Assembly (NCBI RefSeq): GCF_000027145.1
Contig: NC_013891.1
Coordinates: forward strand, 2,728,001 to 2,792,000
Direction of reading: 5' to 3'
DNA length: 64,000 bases
DNA from: Listeria seeligeri serovar 1/2b str. SLCC3954
Lineage (GTDB): Bacteria > Bacillota > Bacilli > Lactobacillales > Listeriaceae
This document shows, in pieces, positions 21,544-30,944 of this stretch (position 1 is its first letter; each line of letters opens with the position of its first letter). Under the pieces are notes generated by a model. That model was not told the origin of the DNA. It searched no databases and saw nothing but the letters and a program-made list of their open reading frames with translations. Position numbers and translations under genes: made by a program.

Positions 21544-22896
21544 ATGAGTATAATGACAAAATTTGAACACGGCATGGAACGTGTTCTGGTACCAGTTGCG
21601 AATAAATTGAACTCTCAGCGCCATATTGCAGCAATTCGTGATGCATTTATTTTAGTTTTTCCATTAATTATGGCTGGTTCAATTATTACCTTAATTAACT
21701 TCGCAGTATTATCACCTGATGGCTTTATTGCAAAAATCTTATTTCTTGGGAAGATTTTCCCTAATTTAGCTGATGCGCAGGCAATTTTTTCACCTGTAAT
21801 GCAAGGCTCAACGAATATTATGGCAATTTTAATTGTATTTTTAGTTGCTCGAAATCTCGCCATTTTCTTCAAACAGGATGATTTACTCTGTGGACTTACC
21901 GCAATTGGTGCGTTCTTTATTGTCTATACACCTTATACTGTTGTTGATGATGTTTCTTATATGACCATCAAATTCCTTGGTGCTCAAGGACTCTTCGTAG
22001 CAATTATTGTAGCAATTATAACTGGCGAAGTATTTAGTCGACTAGCTAGATCACCACGTTTAATGATTAAAATGCCTGAACAAGTACCGCCAGCAGTTGC
22101 TCGGTCTTTTAAAGTATTAATTCCAGTTATTATCATTACAATTCTTTTCACAGTTATTAATTACCTTATTACACTTGTAGCTCCTGAAGGTTTAAATGAC
22201 CTTGTCTATACAGTAATTCAAGCTCCACTTAAAGATATGGGTACGAACGTTTTCTCTGTTATTATTATCGGTCTTGTATCTAATCTGTTATGGGTTCTTG
22301 GGATTCACGGACCAAATACAGTTGCGGCTATTCGTGACACCATTTTCACAGAACCTAACTTAGATAACTTATCTTACGTAGCACAGCATGGATCTGCTTG
22401 GGGCGCACCATACCCGGCAACTTGGGCTGGTCTAAATGACGGATTTGCTAACTATGGTGGTTCTGGTATGACGCTTGGTCTTCTAATCGCTATCTTTATT
22501 GCATCTCGTCGTGCAGATTACCGCGATATTGCAAAACTATCTATCGCACCAGGTATTTTCAACATTAATGAACCGGTTATTTTCGGTTTACCAATCGTAT
22601 TAAATCCAATTATGGTTATTCCTTTCATCATTACACCAGCAATCAACACATTAATTGGTTACTTCTTTATCACAACAAAATTAATTCCACCTGTCGCCTA
22701 TCAAGTACCTTGGACAACTCCAGGACCACTAATTCCATTCCTTGGTACAGGAGGAAACTGGCTCGCACTTCTGGTAGGACTGCTTTGTCTCGCCGTCGCG
22801 ACTGTCATTTATCTACCATTCGTCATTGTCTCAAACAAAATTGCCGCGAGTGATGCCGCAATGGATGCAAATGCAACAGCTTCAACTGAAAAATAG
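21544..22896 (+). CDS. PTS lactose/cellobiose-family IIC permease
   Basis: A 450-residue membrane permease with about ten hydrophobic segments. The IIC Lac-family landmarks are present: GIHGPNTVAAIRD (substrate-binding loop) and FNINEPVIFGLPIVLNPIMVIPF, with NEP being the typical motif. It binds and translocates the beta-glucoside while IIB phosphorylates it. The ribosome site GGGAGG lies 7 nt upstream. Part of the GH1-IIB-IIC-ROK-IIA operon. Confidence 0.93.
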   Translation: MSIMTKFEHGMERVLVPVANKLNSQRHIAAIRDAFILVFPLIMAGSIITLINFAVLSPDGFIAKILFLGKIFPNLADAQAIFSPVMQGSTNIMAILIVFLVARNLAIFFKQDDLLCGLTAIGAFFIVYTPYTVVDDVSYMTIKFLGAQGLFVAIIVAIITGEVFSRLARSPRLMIKMPEQVPPAVARSFKVLIPVIIITILFTVINYLITLVAPEGLNDLVYTVIQAPLKDMGTNVFSVIIIGLVSNLLWVLGIHGPNTVAAIRDTIFTEPNLDNLSYVAQHGSAWGAPYPATWAGLNDGFANYGGSGMTLGLLIAIFIASRRADYRDIAKLSIAPGIFNINEPVIFGLPIVLNPIMVIPFIITPAINTLIGYFFITTKLIPPVAYQVPWTTPGPLIPFLGTGGNWLALLVGLLCLAVATVIYLPFVIVSNKIAASDAAMDANATASTEK

Positions 22897-22908
22897 GATG
22901 TGACAAAA

Positions 22909-23793
22909 ATGAAAATTGCAGCATTTGATATCGGTGGAACGGCCCTTAAAATGGGGGTCGTTTTGCCACATGGAGAAATTATTTTAACAAAATCCGCCGA
23001 AATTATCGGTAGCGATGGTGACCAAATTTTAGCAGAAATGAAGCAATTTCTAGTAGAAAATAGTGACGTTAATGGCATTGCAATCAGTGCGCCCGGTTAT
23101 GTTAATCCAAAAACAGGACTTATTACAATGGGTGGCGCAATTCGCCGATTCGATAACTTTAATTTAAAAGATTGGCTAGAAACAGAAACTAATCTGCCCG
23201 TTTCCATCGAAAATGATGCTAACTGCGCCCTACTTGCAGAAAAGTGGCTAGGAAAAGCAGCTGATTTAGACGATTTTCTTTGTTTGACAATTGGAACTGG
23301 TATTGGTGGCGGAATTTTTTCAAATGGGGAACTCGTTCGTGGTGGAAGATTTCGAGCCGGAGAATTTGGTTATATGTTTAGCGAACGTCCTGGTGCTGGT
23401 AGGCCAGGAAAATATACGCTAAATGAAACGACCACTATGCTCATCCTTCGCAGGCAATACGCGGAGATTACGGGGCGTCCATTAGAAAAAATTACTGGTG
23501 AAGAAATTTTCGCGAATTTTGACGCTGGTGACGTTATTTCTGAACGGCTCATTAATGAATTTTATACCGGAATTTGCACCGGAATTTATAACTTGATTTA
23601 CCTTTTCGATCCTACACATATTTTTATTGGCGGTGGAATTACAAGTCGCCCTACTTTTTTAAAGGAATTAAAGCATCATATGACTAGTTTTGGACTGCGT
23701 GACACAATTATCGAGACGGCGACTCATAAAAACCAAGCTGGCCTTCTTGGCGCAGTTTATCACTATTTACAGGAGGAAAACAGACATGAATGA
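22909..23793 (+). CDS. ROK family sugar kinase
   Basis: A 294-residue ROK protein with the N-terminal ATP loop AFDIGGTALKMGV, a sugar-binding ENDANCALLAEKWLG segment, and a phosphate loop TIGTGIGGGIF. The region around residues 145-165 (RAGEFGYMF) has the usual His replaced, so the canonical zinc-binding H-x-CxCGxxGC motif of classic glucokinases is absent. It probably phosphorylates glucose or a beta-glucoside released inside the cell. The start is set at the ATG at 22909 rather than the in-frame GTG at 22900, because AGGATGTG serves as the ribosome site. It overlaps the IIA gene by 8 nt. Confidence 0.83.
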   Translation: MKIAAFDIGGTALKMGVVLPHGEIILTKSAEIIGSDGDQILAEMKQFLVENSDVNGIAISAPGYVNPKTGLITMGGAIRRFDNFNLKDWLETETNLPVSIENDANCALLAEKWLGKAADLDDFLCLTIGTGIGGGIFSNGELVRGGRFRAGEFGYMFSERPGAGRPGKYTLNETTTMLILRRQYAEITGRPLEKITGEEIFANFDAGDVISERLINEFYTGICTGIYNLIYLFDPTHIFIGGGITSRPTFLKELKHHMTSFGLRDTIIETATHKNQAGLLGAVYHYLQEENRHE

Positions 23794-24094
23794 AATGGAA
23801 ACCGTTATTTTTGGCATGATTAGCCAAGTTGGTTCTGCAAGAAGCAGTTACTTAGAAGGGCTACGTGCGGCACGTGGTGGTGATTTTGAAAAAGCAGAGG
23901 CAAAATTACAAGAAGGAAGCGAATCACTCGCAAACGGGCACCACGAGCACCATAAACTAATTCAAAAAGAAGCATCCGGTGAAAAAGTAGAAATTCAACT
24001 ACTTTTAATCCATGCAGAAGACTTACTTATCACAACGGAAACATTACGCGAAGTTGTTACTGAGTTCGTCCATGTATACAAAAAAATAAGCTAA
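23786..24094 (+). CDS. PTS lactose/cellobiose-family IIA component
   Basis: A 102-residue trimeric helical phosphocarrier. The start is set at the ATG at 23786 directly after AGGAGGAAA; the longer frame only reads into the ROK gene. The phosphorylated histidine is expected in the helix LANGHHEHHKLIQKEASG (residues ~48-60), which matches the family's HxxQTxLIQxEA-like motif. It takes phosphate from HPr and gives it to IIB. Last gene of the operon, and overlaps the ROK gene by 8 nt. Confidence 0.92.
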   Translation: MNEMETVIFGMISQVGSARSSYLEGLRAARGGDFEKAEAKLQEGSESLANGHHEHHKLIQKEASGEKVEIQLLLIHAEDLLITTETLREVVTEFVHVYKKIS

Positions 24095-24095
24095 G

Positions 24096-24145
24096 AAAAA
24101 GCGTGTAGGTTGGAGGGAAATCGTCCAAGCCTACACGCTTATTTT
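24096..24145. terminator. Bidirectional terminator between the PTS operon and rpiR-type gene
   Basis: Long stem AAGCGTGTAGG-TTGGA (24099-24114) / TCCAAGCCTACACGCTT (24124-24140), with one bulge and A and T tracts on both flanks. Confidence 0.85.
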
Positions 24146-24878
24146 ATTCCACTTGCTCCTGATTATAGTTTTTCTTCGCCATCGCTTCTAGTAAAAACAA
24201 AACAGGAATCTGCGTCGTAATATTCGTCTTATCAACCATTTCCTGCGTTACATAGTAAGGAATGTTAACGTCTGACAGTCCTGCAAGCGTGTTATGGCTC
24301 GTATTGGTGATACTAATAATCCGACTGCCATACTGCTGCATATTCTGCGCCTGCTCAAGCACCTGGTCCGTCTCTCCAGATACAGATAAAATAATCATTA
24401 CCGCTTTATTTTTAAACTGCTCTCCCGGATTAGGATAAAATGGATCTTTAATATAAAAGGTCCGTTTTTTCATATTCGAGAAAAAGCGGCTGCCGTATTC
24501 TGCCAAAATCCCTGAAGTTCCAATGCCGAAAAAAACGACTAAATCTGCTTCATTAATAATTTCAGCCGCCGCATCCAACACTTGATCATAGTCACGGTTC
24601 ATCGTCCGTTCAAAAAATTCTTCTAAAACCTCCACTGTATCTGCTGTTTTTTTCTTTACACCGCGTGATGCTTCCTGTTTTAGCTTCACTTTAAACTCTG
24701 AAAAGCCTTCACAGCCAAGTTTTCTAGTAAAGCGAACAATGGAAGCAGGAGATACATGTGTAGCTTCTGACAACTCGCGCACTCGCATAAACATTACTTT
24801 GTCCCGATTGTCCATTATGTAACGGTATAAATGATGTTCTGTCTCTGTAAATTGCCTAATCACTTCATAAGAAAACAT
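24144..24878 (-). CDS. RpiR family transcriptional regulator
   Basis: A 244-residue regulator with an N-terminal HTH_6 domain (MFMRVRELSEATHVSPASIVRFTRKLGCEGFSEFKVKLKQE) and a C-terminal SIS sugar-phosphate-binding domain (VVFFGIGTSGILAEYGSRFF; ILSVSGETDQVLEQAQ). It converges on the beta-glucoside PTS operon and is the likely phosphosugar-responsive controller. The start is the ATG at 24878 with GAGGTG 9 nt upstream; the longer frame would translate through a Noc-binding palindrome at 24905-24920. Confidence 0.88.
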   Translation of the reverse strand: MFSYEVIRQFTETEHHLYRYIMDNRDKVMFMRVRELSEATHVSPASIVRFTRKLGCEGFSEFKVKLKQEASRGVKKKTADTVEVLEEFFERTMNRDYDQVLDAAAEIINEADLVVFFGIGTSGILAEYGSRFFSNMKKRTFYIKDPFYPNPGEQFKNKAVMIILSVSGETDQVLEQAQNMQQYGSRIISITNTSHNTLAGLSDVNIPYYVTQEMVDKTNITTQIPVLFLLEAMAKKNYNQEQVE

Positions 24879-24904
24879 AAATCTATTCACCTCATCCACA
24901 TCAG

Positions 24905-24920
24905 TATTTCCCGGGAAATA
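24905..24920. other. Noc-binding site (NBS), perfect palindrome
   Basis: TATTTCCCGGGAAATA, the 16-bp Noc operator known from Bacillus, located 26 nt upstream of the rpiR-type start. The window encodes Noc itself at 37114-37974. Confidence 0.85.
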
Positions 24921-24977
24921 AAAACAGATGACCACCTCGCAATATGCAAATTAGGTCATCTGTCCGCATCCATCTTC

Positions 24978-25634
24978 TTATAAGGATGGAATATTTTTCT
25001 TTTTCTTCACATAGAATCGAAGGGCAATAAAAATTGCACCGCCAACCGTGTTAACAATCGGACTTAACGCTACGTTGATATTTGGAGGAATTGTCACTTG
25101 AACAATCGTCATTACGAACATCCAGACAGCAATAACTCCCACTGCTACAAGCAAGTATTTGATAGTGCCACCTTTTTCGCCAGCACGCATATTTGTTGCA
25201 TATTTACGTAAGATTAGCATAGCAAATCCGCCGACAACTGCTGTGATTAGGAGTACGATAATTCCCAAAGTCTGTGCATTTTTTTGGAAGAAAGCACTAA
25301 TTCCGGAGATTAACATCATCGCTCCTAGTACAAGCAAGCCACCGTCTAGTACAAGCCACCATTTATCGGTATTTTGTTCTACTGGTGCAGACTTTACATC
25401 TAAAGAAACAACATATTCTGTTGGTGTTAAATCAAATAATTTTCTTGCTGTTATGCCTTTTTTCTGTTCTGCTAAAATCTTCTCACACATTTCATAAATA
25501 ATCGTTTCTTGCTGTTCTTCACCGTAATGGGTCGCGCGCAAATGCTTTTCGACTTCCATTACATATTGCAAATTCCGCTTTGTTAATCCAGCTTTCAACT
25601 CAGCTAAAAGCGGTTTATTCGTTTCTGTGGTCAA
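24978..25634 (-). CDS. DUF1129-like membrane protein
   Basis: A 218-residue protein with a soluble helical N-terminal part (about 1-85: LLAELKAGLTKRNLQYVMEVEKHLRATHYGEEQQETIIYEM) followed by four hydrophobic segments (WWLVLDGGLLVLGAMMLISGISAFF; LGIIVLLITAVVGGFAMLIL; YLLVAVGVIAVWMFVMTIV; IVNTVGGAIFIALRF). This layout fits the DUF1129 family; function unknown. The start is a TTG at 25634, 8 nt after GGGAGG, preferred over the GTG at 25652 that overlaps the ribosome site. It is downstream of an ABC permease and ATPase with a 70-nt gap and may belong to that unit. Confidence 0.72.
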   Translation of the reverse strand: MTTETNKPLLAELKAGLTKRNLQYVMEVEKHLRATHYGEEQQETIIYEMCEKILAEQKKGITARKLFDLTPTEYVVSLDVKSAPVEQNTDKWWLVLDGGLLVLGAMMLISGISAFFQKNAQTLGIIVLLITAVVGGFAMLILRKYATNMRAGEKGGTIKYLLVAVGVIAVWMFVMTIVQVTIPPNINVALSPIVNTVGGAIFIALRFYVKKKKNIPSL

Positions 25635-25704
25635 TGCTAAATCCTCCCTCACTCATTCTAACATCCATTATACCGGACTTACCGACTATAAAAAAGCTAT
25701 TTTT

Positions 25705-26835
25705 TCAATTCATTTTTGCGCCTTGAAAAAGCCCACGCATTTTGCGCAAAAGATACAACATTAAAATGAAAACGGCAATCATCGAACCTATTCCCCAACA
25801 AATATAAGAAACAAAACTAAGCTCCGTATTGGTAGTTGCTAAATTTGCCATTGCCACCCCAATTACAATTGAAAACAGTATAAGAAACGGCCATTTCACC
25901 CAAGGAAAAGCAAATAAATATCCGCTACGCTCAATATGTTGTTTTTTGTATAAAATTAAAATGATAATAACCATGAAGACACTTAAAACAAAACTGAAAA
26001 TAACTGGACCAAAAGAGGCTGACTCGAATGAAAACAGCGAAAACACATTCAAATAGTCCTCAAACCGTAACAGATTTCCCATCCCCGCTTCTCCAGCACT
26101 CGGCCAAAGATAATTATATACATTGACTAACATAGGGTTCAGCACATCTGGAAGTGCTGTCACACCGAAAGCAATTGCAAGCGCAGCAATTGGAGAACCA
26201 ATCAATAGTCCAATCAAAATTGCCACTAAAAATATCAGGATAAAAGAAAATAAACCGCCCACTATATCCATCCAAAATTTTGTCATATCAAACTGAATGT
26301 ATTCGCTTGGCACATGGTTCAGAAAATAAGTCAAACCAATCGCCATTGATATAATGTAACTTAACGTAATCGTCGCAATTCCAAGTAACAATTTAACACC
26401 CACGATATGCGTTCTCTTGTATGGTAGAGAGACAGTTATTCGGTTCCCGCGTGTATACCGTTCAAAAATAATTGCTAGTACACCCAAAACAAACACACTT
26501 ATTTTTATTAGTGTAAAAAACAAATCCATTTGAAAGAAAAACATAAATGGAATATATTCTTGGTATTCTTCATTCACAAAAGTCGTATACATCGGCACTG
26601 CTAAGTATGCCACTGTTAAACTAGTCTTCATTTCTTCTTCGGAGGTCTTAAACTCCGGATCCTCATTTTGCTGTGCGATAAAATCACTGGATTCGTAATA
26701 ATCTTTTTGACTTTGCCATCTATCAGCATCTGAGACAAGTCCTAAAGTAATCCCTAGAAAAAATAATATCGCCACACCTAATAACATCCATCTCATATTA
26801 CGCCACTCTCTGTACCATAAACCTCGATTAAACAT
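25705..26835 (-). CDS. ABC-2 type transporter permease
   Basis: A 376-residue protein with an N-terminal anchor (WMLLGVAILFFLGITLGLV), an extracellular loop of about 60-80 residues rich in Asp/Glu/Tyr, and six or more further membrane helices. It is paired with the ATPase gene 27 nt upstream, forming a two-component ABC transporter of the bacitracin/lantibiotic-export or YtrC/EcsB-like kind. No substrate can be deduced. A weak GTGAGG lies ahead of the ATG. Confidence 0.8.
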   Translation of the reverse strand: MFNRGLWYREWRNMRWMLLGVAILFFLGITLGLVSDADRWQSQKDYYESSDFIAQQNEDPEFKTSEEEMKTSLTVAYLAVPMYTTFVNEEYQEYIPFMFFFQMDLFFTLIKISVFVLGVLAIIFERYTRGNRITVSLPYKRTHIVGVKLLLGIATITLSYIISMAIGLTYFLNHVPSEYIQFDMTKFWMDIVGGLFSFILIFLVAILIGLLIGSPIAALAIAFGVTALPDVLNPMLVNVYNYLWPSAGEAGMGNLLRFEDYLNVFSLFSFESASFGPVIFSFVLSVFMVIIILILYKKQHIERSGYLFAFPWVKWPFLILFSIVIGVAMANLATTNTELSFVSYICWGIGSMIAVFILMLYLLRKMRGLFQGAKMN

Positions 26836-26862
26836 TTTTCAGCCTCACCCTCACTATATGTC

Positions 26863-27750
26863 TTAAATCTCGTAGTAATCAATCTTATCGTTCGTTAAAT
26901 GAATCGTAAAAATGTCTTCTATCGAAATGGCCATCTCTTCATATAAAATTGGCTCTTCATTTCGCAATTGCCTTACAAATCCATTGGCATTTTCAGTGAC
27001 AAGGAGCGTGTATATTCTTCCATTTCGGTACAATAAACGTGCATTTTCTTTCACAAAATCAGGAATCGTTTTAGTTTTAAACGCGACTTGCAGTTTTATC
27101 GCATTTTCCCGCATATCCTCCAAGTAATAGTCAAGCTCTACACTTGCACCTTTCAAAACGATTACCCGGTCCGCAATTGCCTCAAGCTCGTCCAAACGAT
27201 GAGAAGCAATCACTACACTTATATCACGTTTTTTAACCGTGTCTTTAATAAGCGTTAAAATCTGTTTTTTAATAATAACATCCAATCCGTCCATCGGTTC
27301 ATCCAACAGCAAAAACTGTACATTTAATGAAAAAGCTAAAATGATGAAAAATAATGCTTTTCGCCCTTTTGAAAAAGACATCAATTTCGCTTTCTTTGGG
27401 AGTTCAAATTCCTTCATCAAATCATTAAAAAATTGCTCGTCAAATGTGGTATAAATATTTTTATAAATTTTAACAACAGCGTTCACACTATACGTATTAT
27501 AGTGATTCATATTGTCTTCCAAGAAAAACAAATTACGCTTCACTTCCGGATGTTTATAAATACTTTTCCCGTCTAAAAAAACATCCCCATCATCAGGTAA
27601 ATAAATCCCCGTCATTGTCGAAAAAAGCGTCGTCTTCCCCACACCATTCCGGCCAATAAGCGCAGTTACCTCGCCTACTTTTAAATCAAATGAAATATCC
27701 TTCAATACTGTCTTGTCTTCCATCTTTTTTGTTATGTCTCGAATCTCCAT
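26863..27750 (-). CDS. ABC transporter ATP-binding protein
   Basis: A 295-residue ATPase with Walker A GRNGVGKTT, Q-loop-like FFLEDNMNHYNTYSV, a divergent signature MSFSKGRKALFFIILAF in place of LSGGQ, Walker B FLLLDEPMDGLD and an H-loop VIASHRLDELE. The FSKG signature is typical of the YtrB/BcrA-like ATPases of Firmicutes. The C-terminal ~80 residues are a regulatory extension. First gene of the unit with the permease; ribosome site GAGGTG. A GntR regulator, common beside such systems, is not seen here. Confidence 0.88.
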   Translation of the reverse strand: MEIRDITKKMEDKTVLKDISFDLKVGEVTALIGRNGVGKTTLFSTMTGIYLPDDGDVFLDGKSIYKHPEVKRNLFFLEDNMNHYNTYSVNAVVKIYKNIYTTFDEQFFNDLMKEFELPKKAKLMSFSKGRKALFFIILAFSLNVQFLLLDEPMDGLDVIIKKQILTLIKDTVKKRDISVVIASHRLDELEAIADRVIVLKGASVELDYYLEDMRENAIKLQVAFKTKTIPDFVKENARLLYRNGRIYTLLVTENANGFVRQLRNEEPILYEEMAISIEDIFTIHLTNDKIDYYEI

Positions 27751-27924
27751 TTTTTCACCTCACCAAACTATTATATAAGCTCTGTCGTATTTTTTCTATA
27801 CTTTTTAAAATTTTCTACCAATTCTCTTCACAAAGTTAAAGCCCAAACCAATCATTATACTAATTTCACATATTGCGGTAAAATATCTCTATATGAATTT
27901 ATTTAACCCCCCTGAGGTGAGAAC

Positions 27925-30255
27925 ATGATAAAACTTGATACTACAATGCTTGATTACTTTAAAGAAAGCCCTACTCTCCAGAAACAATTATTTTCTGGTC
28001 ATTTTGGCTTGGAAAAAGAAAATGTTCGCGTAACTGCTGATGGAAAATTAGCTCTCACGCCACATCCAGCCATTTTTGGGCCGAAAGAAGATAATCCATA
28101 TATTAAAACCGATTTTTCAGAAAGCCAAATTGAAATGATTACACCCGTAACCGACTCAATTGATACTGTCTATGAATGGCTTGAAAACCTTCATAATATT
28201 GTTTCATTGCGCGCTGAAGACGAACTACTTTGGCCTTCTAGCAATCCGCCAATTTTGCCGCCTGAAAAAGATATTCCAATAGCTGTATACAAAACACCTG
28301 ACAGCCCAGACCGGAAATATCGCGAACACTTAGCAAAAGGGTATGGAAAGAAAATCCAGCTTCTATCAGGCATCCACTATAACTTTTCCTTCCCAGAAGC
28401 CTTGATTGACGGACTTTATTCCCAAATCAGCCTGCCAGAAGAATCAAAACAAGACTTTAAAAACCGCTTGTATTTAAAAGTCGCTAAATATTTCATGAAA
28501 AATCGCTGGTTATTAGTTTATTTAACTGGTGCTAGCCCTGTTTATCTTGCGGACTTCACAACGACAAAAAACGAAGAAACACTGGCCGATGGAAGCAGTT
28601 CTTTCCGTGACGGCATTTCCCTTCGTAATAGTAATGCTGGTTATAAAAATAAAGAAGCTTTATACGTTGATTACAATTCATTTGATGCTTATATTGCTAG
28701 CATCTCCAATTATATCGAACAAGGTAAAATTGAAAGCATGCGCGAATTTTACAATCCAATTCGCTTGAAAAACGCCCATACTGATCAAACAGTGGAAAGT
28801 CTGGCAGAGCACGGTGTCGAATATTTAGAAATCCGCTCTATTGATCTAAATCCACTCGAACCAAACGGAATTTCTAAAGATGAACTAACCTTTATTCATC
28901 TATTTTTAATCAAAGGCTTACTTTCTGAAGACCGCGAGCTTTGTAATAACAATCAACAACTAGCTGATGAAAACGAAAATACAGTTGCCCTAAACGGCCT
29001 AGCACAACCAGCTATCAAAACTTGCGACAACGAAGAAGTTTCTCTTTCTGAAGCAGGACTTTTAGAACTTACTAAAATGAGTGACTTTATCAGTACCCTT
29101 CTTCCAGATGATACTTATTTTTCTAGTATCATTGAAAAACAAAAAGAACGCTTGCTACACCCAGAAAAAACCATTGCCTACCAAGTAATTGAGCATGTAA
29201 AAACAACCGGATATGTTGACTTCCACTTAAACCAAGCAAAGATTTTCATGGAAGAAACCGAAGCTCTCGCCTACAAACTCATTGGCGCTGAAGACATGGA
29301 ACTATCCACACAAATCATTTGGAAAGATGCAATTGCACGTGGAATAAAAGTAGATGTACTCGACCGTGCAGAAAATTTCCTGCGTTTCCAAAAAGGCGAC
29401 CATGTAGAATACGTCAAACAAGCAAGCAAAACTTCCAAAGACAACTATGTTTCTGTTTTAATGATGGAAAATAAGGTCGTCACTAAGTTAATCTTAGCAG
29501 AAAATGGCATTCGCGTCCCATTTGGCGATAGTTTTAGCGACCAAGCAGCTGCACTTGAAGCCTATTCACTGTTTCAAAATAAACAAATCGTCGTCAAACC
29601 TAAATCCACTAATTATGGATGGGGTATTAGCATTTTCAAAAATAAATTTACAAAAGATGACTATCAGCAAGCTTTAAAAATAGCATTCAGTTATGACAAA
29701 TCAGTCATTATTGAAGAATTTATTCCTGGTGATGAGTTTCGTTTCCTAGTAATCAATGACAAAGTAGAGGCTGTTTTAAAGCGAGTTCCAGCTAACGTAA
29801 CTGGCGATGGAATCCATACTGTTCGTGAACTAGTTGATGAAAAAAACACCGATCCACTGCGCGGCACAGACCATCTAAAACCGCTAGAAGAAATTCAAAC
29901 TGGTCCTGAAGAAACACTAATGCTTTCAATGCAAAAACTTTCATGGGATAGTATTCCTGAATCCGGAAAAACCATTTATTTACGAGAAAATTCCAACGTC
30001 AGCACAGGTGGTGACAGTATTGATTACACCGCAGAAATGGATGATTATTTTAAAGAAATCGCAATTCGCGCAACTCAAGTACTTGATGCCAAAATTTGTG
30101 GCGTTGATATCATTGTTCCACGTGAAACAATCAATCGCGATAAGCATGCAATCATCGAGCTTAACTTCAACCCCGCGATGCACATGCACTGCTTCCCTTA
30201 TCAAGGACAGCAGAAAAAAATTGGCGATAAAATTTTAGATTTCTTATTTGATTAA
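27925..30255 (+). CDS. gshF: Bifunctional glutamate-cysteine ligase / glutathione synthetase
   Basis: Makes glutathione from Glu, Cys and Gly in one protein. In the 776-residue sequence the N-terminal ~460 residues are a GshA-like ligase (FGLEKENVRV; TDFSESQIEMITP; YLEIRSIDLNP). The C-terminal ~300 are an ATP-grasp domain (VVKPKSTNYGWGISIFK; IIEEFIPGDEFRFLVI; VCGVDIIVP; IIELNFNPAMHMHCFPYQG). The length and architecture fit GshF. Ribosome site GAGGTGAG. In Listeria glutathione activates PrfA, but whether this strain has PrfA is not visible. A parS site is embedded near the 3' end. Confidence 0.95.
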   Translation: MIKLDTTMLDYFKESPTLQKQLFSGHFGLEKENVRVTADGKLALTPHPAIFGPKEDNPYIKTDFSESQIEMITPVTDSIDTVYEWLENLHNIVSLRAEDELLWPSSNPPILPPEKDIPIAVYKTPDSPDRKYREHLAKGYGKKIQLLSGIHYNFSFPEALIDGLYSQISLPEESKQDFKNRLYLKVAKYFMKNRWLLVYLTGASPVYLADFTTTKNEETLADGSSSFRDGISLRNSNAGYKNKEALYVDYNSFDAYIASISNYIEQGKIESMREFYNPIRLKNAHTDQTVESLAEHGVEYLEIRSIDLNPLEPNGISKDELTFIHLFLIKGLLSEDRELCNNNQQLADENENTVALNGLAQPAIKTCDNEEVSLSEAGLLELTKMSDFISTLLPDDTYFSSIIEKQKERLLHPEKTIAYQVIEHVKTTGYVDFHLNQAKIFMEETEALAYKLIGAEDMELSTQIIWKDAIARGIKVDVLDRAENFLRFQKGDHVEYVKQASKTSKDNYVSVLMMENKVVTKLILAENGIRVPFGDSFSDQAAALEAYSLFQNKQIVVKPKSTNYGWGISIFKNKFTKDDYQQALKIAFSYDKSVIIEEFIPGDEFRFLVINDKVEAVLKRVPANVTGDGIHTVRELVDEKNTDPLRGTDHLKPLEEIQTGPEETLMLSMQKLSWDSIPESGKTIYLRENSNVSTGGDSIDYTAEMDDYFKEIAIRATQVLDAKICGVDIIVPRETINRDKHAIIELNFNPAMHMHCFPYQGQQKKIGDKILDFLFD
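30114..30129. other. parS site inside gshF
   Basis: TGTTCCACGTGAAACA (N = C), exact match to the consensus, coding for VPRET in the ATP-grasp domain. Confidence 0.9.
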
Positions 30256-30260
30256 TAAAT

Positions 30261-30300
30261 AAAAAGCTACTAAAACTGTTACGTTTTAGTAGCTTTTTAT
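30261..30300. terminator. Bidirectional terminator after gshF
   Basis: AAAAAGCTACTAAAAC / GTTTTAGTAGCTTTTT with a 6-nt loop; serves both converging genes. Confidence 0.9.
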
Positions 30301-30304
30301 TGTT

Positions 30305-30802
30305 TTAAACTAAACTTTCCATTTGCGCCAAGAACGCTTTTTGCCATTTCTTTTCGTTCAAGAATTCAATTGAAAACGATGGGTCTATTTTATTGAGAAT
30401 TTCCGCCCACGCATCTGTTCGTAAAGATGAAGCTTGGCGAATCGCAATTACCCACATTATAACGGTTCCGGCAATTAATACTAAGAAACAAAGAATCCCT
30501 GTTACTATCGCTGCTGGAACCTGGTTATTCACAGCAAAGTATACAGCAAGTGCGCCCAGAGCAATAACCAAAACAAAAAATAATGGTATGAAAAGTAACG
30601 TTTTCTTCCGACTTGCTCGATAAGTCGAAATTTCTAATTGCTTTTCGAGTAGCGCTAACTGGCGTACTGGATTTTTCTTTTTCTCAACAGGTATTGCATA
30701 TTTATCTATTAGTAAATGTGCTGCCTTCGCTTCTTCTTTGTTGTTCTTTGGCATCAGAACAATTAAAACAACAAAAAATATAATTACAACTAATTGAACC
30801 AA
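30305..30802 (-). CDS. Hypothetical membrane protein
   Basis: A 165-residue protein I do not recognise. It has an N-terminal membrane helix (LVVIIFFVVLIVLMP), a cytoplasmic basic segment (KKNPVRQLALLEKQLEISTYRASRKKT), two more adjacent helices (LLFIPLFFVLVIALGALAVYFAV; AIVTGILCFLVLIAGTVIMWVIAI) and a soluble C-terminus. The start is a TTG at 30802, 8 nt after AGGAG; the longer frame begins upstream of that ribosome site. It stands alone between two terminators. Confidence 0.68.
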   Translation of the reverse strand: MVQLVVIIFFVVLIVLMPKNNKEEAKAAHLLIDKYAIPVEKKKNPVRQLALLEKQLEISTYRASRKKTLLFIPLFFVLVIALGALAVYFAVNNQVPAAIVTGILCFLVLIAGTVIMWVIAIRQASSLRTDAWAEILNKIDPSFSIEFLNEKKWQKAFLAQMESLV

Positions 30803-30892
30803 ACAAAACACTCCTATAATCAAATTTCACACTTAATTATAGCATTTATGACTATTGTCAGGTTTGTAGCTTTTGTGAACGATTCAGTAAAA

Positions 30893-30932
30893 AAACAATT
30901 TCTCGACAATAGGCTTGCCAAGAAATTGTTTC
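30893..30932 (-). terminator. Terminator of ychF
   Basis: Minus strand AAACAATTTCT ... AGAAATTGTTT followed by more T residues. Its 5' arm overlaps the parS site at 30927. Confidence 0.7.
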
Positions 30933-30942
30933 ACGTGAAACA
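30927..30942. other. parS site downstream of ychF
   Basis: TGTTTCACGTGAAACA, exact consensus, in the ychF 3' region. Confidence 0.95.
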
Positions 30943-30944
30943 TA

